Assembly: GCA_024811115.1 (NCBI GenBank)
Contig: JAKOGH010001085.1
Coordinates: 152,558-216,557 of the forward strand
Source of the DNA: Terana coerulea
Taxonomy: Eukaryota; Basidiomycota; Agaricomycetes; Polyporales; Phanerochaetaceae
Reading direction: 5' to 3'
Length of the DNA: 64,000 nt
Part shown: one piece after another, positions 1 to 10,566 of the stretch
Layout of the letters: every line of letters starts with the position of its first letter
Position numbering within the stretch: the first letter of the stretch is position 1
The notes under the pieces: generated by a model
Databases searched by the model: none
What the model was told of the DNA's origin: nothing
The model's input: the letters and a program-made list of their open reading frames with translations, nothing else
Translations under genes and position numbers: made by a program

Positions 1-2131
1 TTGAACGAAAACTTTAATACATTCATACATTGCTGTTCCTCCCAGGCCTGCGCAGGTAATCCTACTGGAGTTTAACGCGACGGCAAGGTTAAATTGCCAA
101 GTGAAGCTCAATTACTCACAACGTTATACAGTAAACATCTCATACACCATGCACTTAGTGTTATCCCATCGCAAGCAATACATGGACAGCAACTAGAGGT
201 CCGACTTTGCGTTGAAATGCCAGCGTGGTTGAGAGCGGATGGACGCATCCCAACGCACACCACCATCAGGGCACAACCATGCGGCGTATGAAGCAGCGAA
301 GAGCAGACATTGTAGGCTGGCGTGAAGGCCGGTGCATAAACAAGGCTGGAGTGGTCGTGGCTGTTACGACCGCCGTCGTGGTCGTCGTGACTCGTCATGA
401 TAGGACGCCACACAAGCGCCCGGGTAACCCGGCTTTGACGCGCCACTTCCAAATCAAGAGCCCCATCAGCTTGGTGGCGTCGCACCTTCTGGTTGGCTGC
501 AGCCCCATCCAGGCGCGCGGCCGACGCCTCTCCGCCGGCCGAGGCACCCATCGCAAAATTGTCGTCACGCACTTCGCATCTCGTCCTCTAGTTGAAATTT
601 AGCATACAATTTTAGTGTCGGGGTAAGGTTGAAGAGGTTGCGACGTGCACTCGTATGGTGCGTCGGAGGCTGGACTGCAATAGACAACGAACTGGAGGCA
701 CGAGACAAGCACGAGACTTTTAGCGAATAGGACAGGACAGTTCGCGAGCCTCGCTATAAGAGTCCCTGACGACGGAGTCTCGATGATGTTTGGACATTAT
801 TGAACTCAAATCATGGATGAACGTAGGATGAACTCTATGCTACTGTACGTCACCCACTTACAAGTCCAGAAGTGCGCCAGGCCGTTCTAGCGCACAACAC
901 ACACCCGCAGAACGCAACCCTCGACTGCAACATTACACTTCAGAAGCGGCGTCCCGGATGCACGACTGTTGTGCTCCACAACCACACGTTACTTCACTGG
1001 CCAGACACGCACGAGACCCTGCACCAACGGGCCCAGTGCGCTTCGCACCCTGAAAGACCTGCCCGACGCGCACACAAAGCGCAGCCAACAAGGGAACAGC
1101 ACCCAGGCACGGCAGACCCTTCCGTGAATGTATGTCACGCCCCACGTATGTCATGCCGCCGGCGAGCCAGCACACGCGCCACCGCCGACGAGCCCGTCCG
1201 CCTCGATACTGTATATGCACGGCCCACACCGCTCAGTCAGCCAATTCGCAATATGCAGGCCTCGCCGCTTCCCACCTGGCCAGCGCCACGCGCCCCGCGA
1301 TGCACGACGCCGCACGCCCGCAGCCCCCGCAGCGCATCGCAGCAGCATCACGCCCCGGCGCCGTGCCCGCGCGCACGCGGTGCGGCGCGATGCTCTCGAC
1401 GCGGCTCGACCGCGGTGGACCGACGCGGATTGGCTGCCCAGGCGGCTCCAGCCGCGCGCCTCTCGCCTCCACCTTCCGCATTTGGGCACCCGTGCACAGA
1501 GGCCGTTGGCCTGGTGGCGCTTTTCTGCCGTCCTGGTTGGCTCTGGGCCTGAAAGATTGCTGCCAATTGCAAATGCGCCTCGGTTACGCCGGGCCTGCGT
1601 AATCTTAGCACGAATGGGGGCAAGACGAGCCGGATTAATGCAAAGCGTGGAGCGGGCTGGGGCGCGCCCGACGCTTTCCGCATCCAGCTGGATGGCGAGC
1701 ACCTCGCTGCTCAATCAGTTCAACGGCGGGGCGGATGTGCAGAATGGTAACGCGAATAGATAGGACAACTATAATGGTACAACAATAAGGATAATTCATG
1801 AGTCAATGCGTCTACTCCGCCCGACGCCGCCTGCGCTCCTCTCCCAACAACAGTCCCGTCTTTTCGCGGCGCGCTATAGCGCGGCGATGAGTGCCCTCCG
1901 ATACCGTAACTATGCGATGTTGACTGGTATGATGCGAAGTAATATGCACGATGTGGTGGGTGCGGATGAGTGTTCACTCTGGTTGGTGGGTATATGCGAG
2001 TGGTTGAGCTCAAAACAGACATTTCCTGCAAGCGACAGTCAGCGACATCCTTCGAGCAACGAGAGTGCAGAGTGCACTAACCATCCTGGTAGCTTGGGCG
2101 CCCCAAGCGAACGGCAGCTCCCCCTGAGTGC
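1..2131. other. Intergenic, no supported gene
   Basis: Open frames exist on both strands, the longest about 226 codons at 872-1552. They overlap each other in a GC-rich, Pro/Arg-rich stretch, lack recognisable domains and splice structure, and look like composition effects. Part of this is likely the 3' flank of the gene ending at 2132 on the minus strand. Confidence 0.5.
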
Positions 2132-2815
2132 CTAGCACACCGCACAGCCCCTCCCACTCTCGCGCACCAGCCTCTCCATCCGCACGCAGCTCTCCATGCG
2201 CGCGTCGACGAGCTCCGCAAACATCTCGAGGAGGTGTGCCGCAGGCTCGGTGGAAGGCGCCTTCGCGGGGCGGCGGCGGCGCTTCGGGTCGTTCGTGGAG
2301 ATGCCGGACAGATGCAGGCGCATGCGGTTCTTCCGGCGCAGCCACAGGGAGGACTGCTGCTGCTCCGCGGACGGCGAGAGCTCGGATAGCGACGACGTGG
2401 GCGAGGCGAGGGCGGAGGAGGTAGAGGACGCGGGCGACGCCAGGCCATGAATGGTCTCGGCCTCTGGCTCGGCCTTGATAGTCAGGGTGCGCTCAGAAGG
2501 CGAGGGTGAGCAGGTGCCGTTGGAGGGATGCGCGTCGATGCCCTTGGTGATCGAGAGCTCGAGCGCGGCGCGTGTGTGATGGATCCAGTACCGCTCCTGC
2601 TGGTAGAAGGACGCCAGGGAGTCGAGCAGGTTCGCGGTGTGCTTGTGTTGCGGGCTGGGCACGGGGTGGTGGATCTGGTGTATGTGCGACTGGTGCGCGA
2701 GCTGCATCTGTCCCGCAGCAGCGTACGCGAAGAACGGGGCCGAGCTCGTGGACGGCGAGTGAGGCGGGGTGGGGAGAGCGCCGGAAACGGAGGACTCGTC
2801 GAACTTCATCGTCAT
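2132..2815 (-). CDS. Disordered basidiomycete protein with PTPPHSP motif and NLS
   Basis: A single open frame of 227 residues from the ATG at 2815. I chose this start because the protein becomes low in Cys/Trp and typical of fungal disordered proteins from MTMKFDESS onwards, while the in-frame upstream extension reads through promoter-like sequence. It has an N-terminal PTPPHSP segment, a His/Gln-rich stretch, a helix with SLASFYQQERYW near residue 70, Ser-rich linkers, a basic KRRRRPAK cluster that could be a nuclear localisation signal, and a C-terminal helix LLEMFAELVDARMESC. It ends in Cys-Ala-Val-Cys, which fits a CaaX box in form. No function is recognised; a nuclear regulatory role is only a guess. 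CCAAT motifs cluster upstream at about 3010-3160. Confidence 0.6.
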   Translation of the reverse strand: MTMKFDESSVSGALPTPPHSPSTSSAPFFAYAAAGQMQLAHQSHIHQIHHPVPSPQHKHTANLLDSLASFYQQERYWIHHTRAALELSITKGIDAHPSNGTCSPSPSERTLTIKAEPEAETIHGLASPASSTSSALASPTSSLSELSPSAEQQQSSLWLRRKNRMRLHLSGISTNDPKRRRRPAKAPSTEPAAHLLEMFAELVDARMESCVRMERLVRESGRGCAVC

Positions 2816-4171
2816 GTTAGCGGGTATTGGTTGGCGGAGTATGTTTGGGAGGTTGGGTGCGTTGGGAGGTGGATGCGAGGGGAAAGATGGGAATGGGTCG
2901 CACCTGGCGGGGGTGGGATATAAAGGCCTCTGTCCGAGAGTCTCGACCAACGCTCTCGTCGTGACATGAACAAGGACCAGTGCCCGCGTCCAGGCCACAA
3001 TCCAGCGCCGGCCAATCAGCTTCCTCGCCTGTGAGCCTACCAACGATCCAGAGCGATCCAGCATCCATCCGCTTCCCTTTTCGGTCAGGCCAATGGGAAT
3101 GCGTCTCGGCTGAAAGCCAATAGCAGCGCTGTCAGCCGCCTCCCTCCACCATTGGCCGATGGCGTCGTTTCTGCTGTCATGGTAAGCGTTGAGGTTGTTG
3201 CTGTGGCCAAAGAAGAGGTGAGTGGAGGAGGAGGAGGATGTGGGGGGAGCAGGGGAGCAGAGGCGGTGGCGACGGTCGAGAGCCGACGGCTGCGATGGGA
3301 GTTTCTGGGCGCCTCCTCCTGTCTCCGGAAGAACCACGCAAAGCGTTTGGTTGGCTGAGAGCCCCGTGGGAACGCGTCTCGACTTGCCAGACGTCCCAAA
3401 GAGGGAAGGCGGTGTGCGTCATCATTGCCACCCACACATCCCATTGGCTCCCCCGCCCTCTGACCTGAGTCAGCGTTGCACGCCCCGCCGCTGACGACAA
3501 GCACGGGTCAGCCGAATATCATCGGGCGAAAGCCTTCGGTATCTTTCGCACGCAAGACATATGCAGTTTTCTACTCGTTGCCGGTTTGCTTCGTGCTCGG
3601 TGCTTTGAGGCTACGGAAAACTCTGGTTCGACGAGGACAGTTGGTTATTCGGGTTGCTTTGGATTGGTTCCAGGTCGCTCGCACGCCTTACGTATCCGCC
3701 TGTCACCGTGCATAGAGACCATTTGATCCTATTGACCAATAACGTTCCAGAGCGTTGGTGCAGTCATCAAGGAGACCACAGAACTGTACGAGTAGCACTA
3801 GCCCACCGCAGTACTGTATACATTGACAACTACGGTCTCATTGCGCTATTATCGTCACACCACGGACGCTGTGCGGTAGTTGAGATGCTCAGACTGGTCG
3901 TTCGAGGCGTTGCTCCACTCCTCAGCGCACTCCCACCCTCGCCGCGGCAGAATTTGCAATCTATCACGGTCTCGTCCTGGCCAGTCCTCAGACGGGGAAG
4001 CGTCCGAAGCTGATCGCACGGGCAGCCACTCACAGCGCAGCTTTGATTATTGGCGCCCGATGGGCTGCAGGCGCCGACGTCTTATTGGCTCAGCCAATCA
4101 GCAAGCGACGACGAGGCCCGACGAGACACCTCCTTCTGGCGCTTAGTGCGCTCGTCCGTCGTAACGTGACG
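2816..4171. promoter_or_regulatory. Divergent intergenic region with CCAAT motifs
   Basis: About 1.36 kb between the minus-strand gene starting at 2815 and EMC10 starting at 4172. Several CCAAT/ATTGG motifs occur near 3011, 3090, 3118, 3151 and 4049. A palindromic pair, ATTGGCT-C-AGCCAAT, lies at 4084-4098, 74 bases before the EMC10 ATG. These fit binding sites of the HAP/CBF (NF-Y) complex. ORFs here are GC-rich shadows. Confidence 0.4.
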
Positions 4172-5192
4172 ATGCGCTTCCACCCTCCGGCTCTGCTTGC
4201 GTTCGCCGCTGTGCTCGGCCTCGTCGAGGCACAATCCAGCGACGGCGCCGCGGGCTCGACGACAACCCCAAAGACAACAACGAAACCTGGCAGCGTGCGC
4301 CTTCTGCAGAGGATATTTCACCCCTCGCGACCGTCCGAACCTTTTGTGGACCGCGGTGCCTTGCTCCTGACCTACCCCTCCGCACAATCTACCTCTCATG
4401 CACCGATAGCGGCCAATTTCATACCGTCGCAAGATAACAGCCTGCAGTCGTATGTCGTCGCGTTCGCGGACCTGTTGAGCCAGGGAGGACGCGGGGGACG
4501 CACCGCTCGATCTGGAGTCGGCGGTGTACCAGCTCGCGCTCGAGCACCCTGGGGACAAGCATCCGTCTCAGTGGCATGTCACGTCTGTGAAAGCTGTATG
4601 CGGCACTGATATTTGTTGTATGCTCGACGCTAACGGGAATGCGCTGGCAGTGCCATCTTCCACAAGCTACGGCCGAGTCTTTCACGCTGCGGCTCTCAGC
4701 GTCCGGCGAACTCTACGCGCTCGACTACTTCGTCGGCCCTATCCCGAGCGATGGACGGTGCCCATCCTCCAAGAAGCGAAAGCGGACGTTGGCGGAACTT
4801 GGAACGAAGATCACAAACTCGACAGTCATATTGAAGAGCCCAACGTATCCACCGCTGTGAGTGGATTGTCACACGCGCTAGGCATGTCTTCTGACAATCT
4901 ATCTCGCCATTTTTGCGTATATATGCGTTTCATCCCCCCTTTGCTACCCCGAAACATCAGGCCGCAACTACGCACCCCGCCACCACTCACGCCAGAGGGC
5001 AAGGTCCACGTACCTCCGCCCGAGAAGTCGTTCATCCAGAAATACTGGTTCTACATCATTATTGCGTTCCTTGCTTTAGGTGAGCTCTTCAGTGTCTTTT
5101 GAAAGGCGGTCTCTGATATGGTCCATGCAGCGATGTCGGGTGGCGCTCCAGAAGAGGAGGGTCAAGGAGGTGGAGGCGGGCAGAGGAGATAA
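4172..5192 (+). CDS. EMC10: ER membrane protein complex subunit 10 (EMC10)
   Basis: EMC10 is a lumenal/single-pass subunit of the ER membrane complex, which inserts tail-anchored and multi-pass proteins. The protein opens with a signal peptide (MRFHPPALLAFAAVLGLVEA). A beta-sandwich-type lumenal region follows, with LHP-type motifs around RIFHPSRPSEPF, YQLALEHPGDKH and YALDYFVGP. It ends with the family's signature: LRTPPPLTPEGK, then EKSFIQKYW, a transmembrane helix, and a short SGGAPEEEGQGG tail. Introns are seen at 4596-4650, 4857-4960 and 5080-5130. Between QSYVVAFADLLSQ and DAGDAPLDLES the frame changes by one base near 4482-4500. This is either a 1-base insertion or a 34-base intron starting GTATGT at about 4450. 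Predicted length is about 269 or 258 residues. The family assignment rests mainly on the C-terminal signature. Confidence 0.85.
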
Positions 5193-6776
5193 ATTGCCAG
5201 AGGCCCAAACTCGTGCTTCTTGTGTATGCAAACATGTCAGGACGCATATATGCGGGTTCTCCATTCCAACGTGTGCAAGCGGCGAACGAGGGTACGTTAC
5301 TCAGAGTGTAGGTGAGACTCTGTGGATTCCTCGTAGGGTTGTCCTTGCCACACAGAAGGCTGGTGTCTCGTCCGGGCTCGCTCTTAGTTCCGTCGTCGTT
5401 GCTTTTGTGCTGCCGATGTTTACTCAGCCGGATGTGCGCGAGAGACGATGTATGAGAAATGTACTGACGGTCCAAAGACGGTCGAGTCGGTGACCTCGGC
5501 GACTAACGGTGCGTGGCCTAATCCTTCCTCGCACACGAGCTTTCATAACACGCCGATCGTTCCTTAACAGAGTCGTTAGCGTCATCTGCCAGGGCTACAC
5601 TTCAACATCTCACCCATGGTCCAGAACACGGCCCGCCACCGCCGCCACCAGCAGCACCACACACCACTGACCAAGCAGGTTCACGCGGCTGTGGACAAAT
5701 TCTACGAATTCGACAGCCGCGGTGTACGCGCATACGAAATCGCTGATCGCGCCGCAATTCAGTCCAAGCTCGTCGTCGCAACGTGCCGCTTATGCCGCTG
5801 CGTGGCCGATACGGGTTTGTGCCCGATGAGTCCTTCCGTGTTCGCCTGGTTTTGTTCCTGGCTATAATTGTGGATGGTCTCGACACGCTCGTCTTGACGC
5901 GCACGCGCTTTCCCCGTCTGTCGGGCTTGTATCGGTGCTGCTGCCGACCCTATAATTTGTCAGTGCTGTACAATTGAATCGGTTAGCGACTGTTCTTAAC
6001 GCGCACTCTCGCTTCGCGCCATTCCAGGCGCCGTTGCAATTGCAATGTTCAGTACGCTTCCAGGTCTGGACTTTCGAAACCCCCCGGGCGACAGTGTACG
6101 AATATTCTCCGTAAAGGCCTTACGACATAAGTTGCGTCATGTCTCGGCTGCCCGATTCGCCCATACTCGTTACTCACGTCGCTCTCAAATGTATCCGTGC
6201 TCACTGAAACTTGTTGCAGCTGTCAACCGCGATCACAGACCTTGGGGAGCATCTGCCAACTGAGAATCAGTCTCGTGGAAAGCGAAACAACCACTGTGCG
6301 TACTTGTCCGTTGTACTTGTCCGTGGTGTCTGGTGTTGAGCTTAGATGCTACCGGCGTCCAAACAGCGCATAATGGAAGCCAAGCGCTCACGAAGACAAT
6401 GTCAAGGCTGCGTCAGATATGGCTGCACATGTCAGGCACGAATACACGTACATCGCTTCGAACACAAGCTTGCAGTATATGGGACCTGCTACCAAAACAA
6501 GGCAGGCGTGTCAGCCGCGCGGTTATCAAAATGAGGACATTCGGCTCGCCTTCGAAGGTGGTACTAGAAAACGCTTCACCAAAGGAGTATGATCCTAGTA
6601 TCAAGTCAGTAGCCTCGAGAGATAGAGGAATTCAGGTGCGTGTTGGTTTCGCTCGCGAGTCCATCGAGGACCCACAAGTTACTTATCCCGAGGACCACGA
6701 AAAGGTCCGCACCAGGACGAGCATCGTTCAGATGCTCACCCTCCCTCGGGACGCACCTTTATTGTGTTGTTCCTTG
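5193..6776. other. Intergenic, no supported gene
   Basis: Several short frames (for example 5616-5867 plus and 6333-6785 plus) show no domain, no consistent splice structure and no codon pattern I would defend. The stretch may hold 3' UTR of EMC10 and an unrecognised small gene. Confidence 0.4.
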
Positions 6777-7034
6777 TTATTTTGAGGGTATATTCGAATT
6801 CCTTGAGGGGTGCTTGAGGACAGACGCCGCGACGTCGACAGTCTTGAGTCCGGCGAGGCCGGGGAGGCCTGAGGCCCTGAGGCTTCCGCCCTCTTGCTGC
6901 CCGAACCCCTGGTGTATCTGCTGCCGCATCGGTTTAGCTTGGGTTCGGCGGGTTTGGTTTCCCAGCGCAGCCTCGAAGGGGCCCGCGCGGTACTCATCCC
7001 GAGAGCCGCGAAGAGGCTCCGCCAGGACAAACAT
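6777..7034 (-). CDS. Possible small hypothetical protein
   Basis: An 85-codon frame from the ATG at 7034, starting MFVLAEPLRGSRDEY and ending SRNSNIPSK. Support is contextual. A clean TATAAATA lies on the minus strand at 7205-7212, and a long CT-rich, leader-like tract follows it to about 7070, as is common upstream of expressed fungal genes. The frame is rich in Gly, Arg and Gln and has no recognised domain. An overlapping frame in another phase, starting MSTARAPSRLRW, is equally open, so the coding frame is not settled. It could also be non-coding RNA. Confidence 0.25.
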   Translation of the reverse strand: MFVLAEPLRGSRDEYRAGPFEAALGNQTRRTQAKPMRQQIHQGFGQQEGGSLRASGLPGLAGLKTVDVAASVLKHPSRNSNIPSK

Positions 7035-7204
7035 CCAACCTGGGGAATGCCTGTCCTCCCTCGGGGAAGGGTGTAGATGGAAGAGAAGATTCGGATAGCG
7101 AAGGCGAGGAAGAGTGGTGAAGAGAAGTAGGAGGCCGAGACTCGGAGGCAAGTGAGAGGGAAGAAGGGAAGAGAGCTGAGGGCCGTTGAGGGCAAACGAC
7201 CTGG

Positions 7205-7212
7205 TATTTATA
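7205..7212 (-). promoter_or_regulatory. TATA box
   Basis: TATAAATA on the minus strand, about 170 bases before the possible small ORF at 7034, followed by a pyrimidine-rich leader. Confidence 0.35.
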
Positions 7213-7722
7213 CGGTGTGCGGCTGACAAGTCACGGTCAGCCTCGTTGATCGTCAGTCAACATACCGCGTAAACATGGCGCGTCTCGCTCGATCGCGTCC
7301 GACGGTCAGCCTTGCCGAATGTGGAAGGTATGCCAAAACGGGCAAGTTTGCCTTCGGGATTACCCGACCGCCACTTAGCGCCGTCCCGAAGGGCGTTGAG
7401 TAGCCTCATGTTGATGCGCCCTTCCGCGTCATCGGAAGAGATCGCTCTCAGGTCCAGATACATGACGTTTGTCGACAAGAAGCGTTGGCAAATGATCAGC
7501 CCCTTCTCAGTATATTCAATAAGCTGAGCTGAGAGCCGTGGCCGCGGAGGTCAGTTCCAACCTTCAGGTCAATTTGGTTGGACATTTCCACTAACGCCCA
7601 TGTTGGTAGCGTTGCCGTACGATGAGTTCACTCAGGCGGGTCGCAAGCGTCAAAGTTCGGAAGGCACAACATGATGATTGATACAGAAAGCTCTATAGTA
7701 TTGCAGGAGTACTGTTTGGCTA

Positions 7723-9939
7723 TTACCAGTCGCCATCGAATCCGATAAATCCTGCACACATTATTTAGCGATTTGTTAAACTCTGGCAGCGCAGACCACT
7801 CACCGGTCAATAAGAAGATTGGGAAGTATCTCTTCTTCTCCAGCGAGGAGCACCAGTTCCATGCCGACGTAAGACGCCCATCGATACACGACCCTGCGTC
7901 GAAGAAGTTGTCTGCACCTGAGCCGTCGAATCCGTGGCGGAAAAAGTCCCCGAGGATCTCTCGCGTGCAACCCTCAACGGAGCCAAACTCGTCCTCGATG
8001 TACGAGCGAATCGCGGGCTTCTCCATGAGTTCCGGGATCTTGGAAACCGTGTTGCATATGGGGAGGAGGATGCGGTAAATTTGCGAGTATTTGTCTGTGA
8101 ATTGTTGGTGTTAGACTACGTCCCTGTCGCACCGAAATGTGCGATGAATGGAGACTTACCAATGAACATGAGCGCGTTTGGTACATTGTGATCTCCCATG
8201 TGGATGACCGACGAGCCCACCCAAGAGCCAATGCTCCGCTGAGCACGGTTCAAGATGGCATGCATCATGCGAGAGGTTTTGGGTGCTGCTTGAACTCGGT
8301 TGAGTCCCTGACCTGTGTCGCGAAGACGGTACGGGACATTTTCTGAGAGTAGGTCTGACTCCGCCAAGTACCACAGATGGAAGAAATCTGGGTATACGAG
8401 TTAGTCGTAGGCGTCTACGAAGGACCTTAGGGCATACCGTGCAGGATTTCCCGCCAAAGAGTCAAACTCTGGAGAACATAGGCATACTGCTTCGAATGAT
8501 CGTGGCTTAGTCGGGCACCGCCCCTCCCGCTTCGGATGGCCAGACTGTGCTTGGGGTCCTTTGGCTGTGTGGGGTGGAAATGCTCCTTCAGGCTAGCAAT
8601 CATACGGTCGCACGGGTCGCGGTTTGTACGCAAGAACGCGTGATTGTCGCCTATACTATATAAGCACTGGCGAACGCTCTCCTGGCTTAGGCCTTTTCGC
8701 TCGTACTTGGCGGCCAGGGTCTCAATTGCGCGCTCCTTGGCCTTGATTTCCTTCTGGATATCCCTCCTCGTACGACCGTCTGAATAGATCTCTTTTGTCG
8801 CCACGGCCACAAGGTCCTCCTTCAGCAAGTCCTCAGCTCCATGTTCCTCCAGTATGCTGTACACCGTTCGTATTGGGCGAACGCAGGAGAAATCAAGCAG
8901 GTTTTTCACCTCAGGTGTTTGGCTATCCTGAAACGAGTCTCAGAAGGGCGGCGGGGATGGGTGTTAAGGCGGACTTACCTGGAGTAGGTAAATGAGCTTC
9001 CCGTAGGTAGACCTCATCTTGTCTGGGTTCATGATTTTGTGGCGGCGGCCAAGCTCAAAGAGTTGTTGGTAGAAGTCTTCGTTCGATGCGAAGTCTCTGT
9101 CTTGAAACAGCTCTTGTCCCTGCTTGTAGTCGGCACTCAAGACCAGACCGGACATGATAGCACAGAGCTCCTTGATCTGGTGAACAATGCGCTTCGCCTT
9201 GGACAGTCCGAAACCGATGGTGTCAATCTTGTCAGTGTACTCTGAGACGTTAAGAGCGGCCTCCAACAGACGAAGGTACTTGCGCTCGCCGAGAGTCAAC
9301 CGGACCGGAATGAATTTCGCTCGTTCGACGAACCATTCCCCGACGGGACCGCCCGCGGTCGGTTGGGCATCGAGAACGATGGGCTGTTCCGGAGGTACGT
9401 TGACTAACTGCTCGAGCTCGTCGTCTGAGTCCATTGCGTCTTCATGATCAACGTCCATCTATGCCGTCATTAATTTCAAGCCGCCGCTGTCTTCGTAGGA
9501 CGTACCGACACTCCATTGGTGGGCTGTTCACCGGAAACTGCTCCGTTCTCCGACTTCTTCGTCCCTGTGCTCGCAAGGGGTTTTGTGGTATGGGTCTTTC
9601 GCGAGCCTTTTCGATGCTGAGAGGCGTAGCATACTTCGCAGTAGTTGTCACCGCAGTCTCCGCAATGCAATTGAGCGGGTTGATCTGGCCAGACCTCGTC
9701 GGTCAAGATTCAAGAAGGCCCGAGGTATCTCAGGATCGCTCACCTTCACATTCCACGCAGAACCCTTCTGCCGCCCCGGAGTCCTTGGTTTCCTCGTCCC
9801 ATCCCCCTTCCGGCTGGTCCTTGAAATCTGGATGCTCTAGAGTTTCGGACTTGTCATTCAGGATGGTGTCCAGAGAGAATGCGGATGGCGCCGCGGTCTC
9901 GGGCGGTGTCTCCGCGTTCTCTGTACTGTCCGCGGTCAT
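7723..9939 (-). CDS. B-box and DUF2009 (UPF0652 family) protein
   Basis: Seven exons: 9939-9744, 9684-9506, 9458-8979, 8927-8438, 8387-8160, 8094-7804 and 7751-7723. They join without a break into 630 residues. Residues of about 60-105 form a B-box-like zinc-binding module (CVECEDQ, HCGDCGDNYCEVC, then QHRKGSRKTH). After an acidic linker (MDVDHEDAMDSDDE) comes the DUF2009 domain: ERAKFIPVRLTL, the conserved SIGDNHAFLRTNRDP, LAIRSGRGGARLSHDHS, RLRDTGQGLNRVQ, GDHNVPNALMF, and GFDGSGADNFFDAGSCIDGR near the C terminus, which ends GFIGFDGDW. This matches the UPF0652 family of fungi, plants and protists, whose molecular function is not established as far as I know. The start at 9939 was preferred over in-frame 10092 because the upstream part is atypical. 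It shares a 627 bp divergent promoter with sec18. Confidence 0.93.
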
Positions 9940-10566
9940 TGAGGAAGACGAGAAGAGTCCGAGAAAGTTGAAGAGAGGAATTTTCGGGAGTGCGGTGAGG
10001 TGGCGGCGTGGAGGGTGTGTGGCGGAAAGTAGAAAAGCACGAGTTGGCTTCTGCCATGACGGAACAAAGCGTGCGCGGTGGGCACATAGCACGACCCGGC
10101 GTAATGCATGAATGTCACCGAGACCGAGTCGTTCTAGACAGCTTAGAGGAGTGCGGAAGAGTTGACGTACTAGGCTAAGGGCCGTGAAATGCTCGCAGTA
10201 CCTGCTTGGTCGTTCTCAGTCTGGCACCTGACATCTCCGTCCCATGATCTCTGCGCGCAACCTCTGGTGTACACATTCTTATAGCTCTCGAGCAGCTACG
10301 CTCTAACCAATATGCATGTCTATCCCGCTCTGAACGGAGAATAATAACGATGTAGCATCAAACAAGACGCAGCAGCAGCAGTAGACTGACGTGGTACATA
10401 GCCACAGCGCACTCAAGACCACGACCACCATCTCCACGAAACCTCTGTTACCTTAACGCCCTCTGGACACGATATATACCGTCATACACGTCTTTGGCAC
10501 TGACTTTGGACTTTCCTTCGCTTCATCCTCGCTCGAAATTCGTGAACCACCCCAAGAGCTGCAATC
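9940..10566. promoter_or_regulatory. Bidirectional promoter region (DUF2009 gene / sec18)
   Basis: 627 bases between two divergent ATGs. It contains AT-richer stretches at 10280-10400 and no credible coding frame. Confidence 0.45.

Noticed and set aside
872..1763. Overlapping Pro/Arg-rich open frames of up to 226 codons on both strands
   Set aside because: All frames are open because of GC-rich composition. None has a domain, a family-like start or splice signals.
5616..5867. 83-codon frame beginning MVQNTARHRRHQQHH
   Set aside because: Composition is not convincing, an antisense frame is equally open, and no domain or promoter context supports it.
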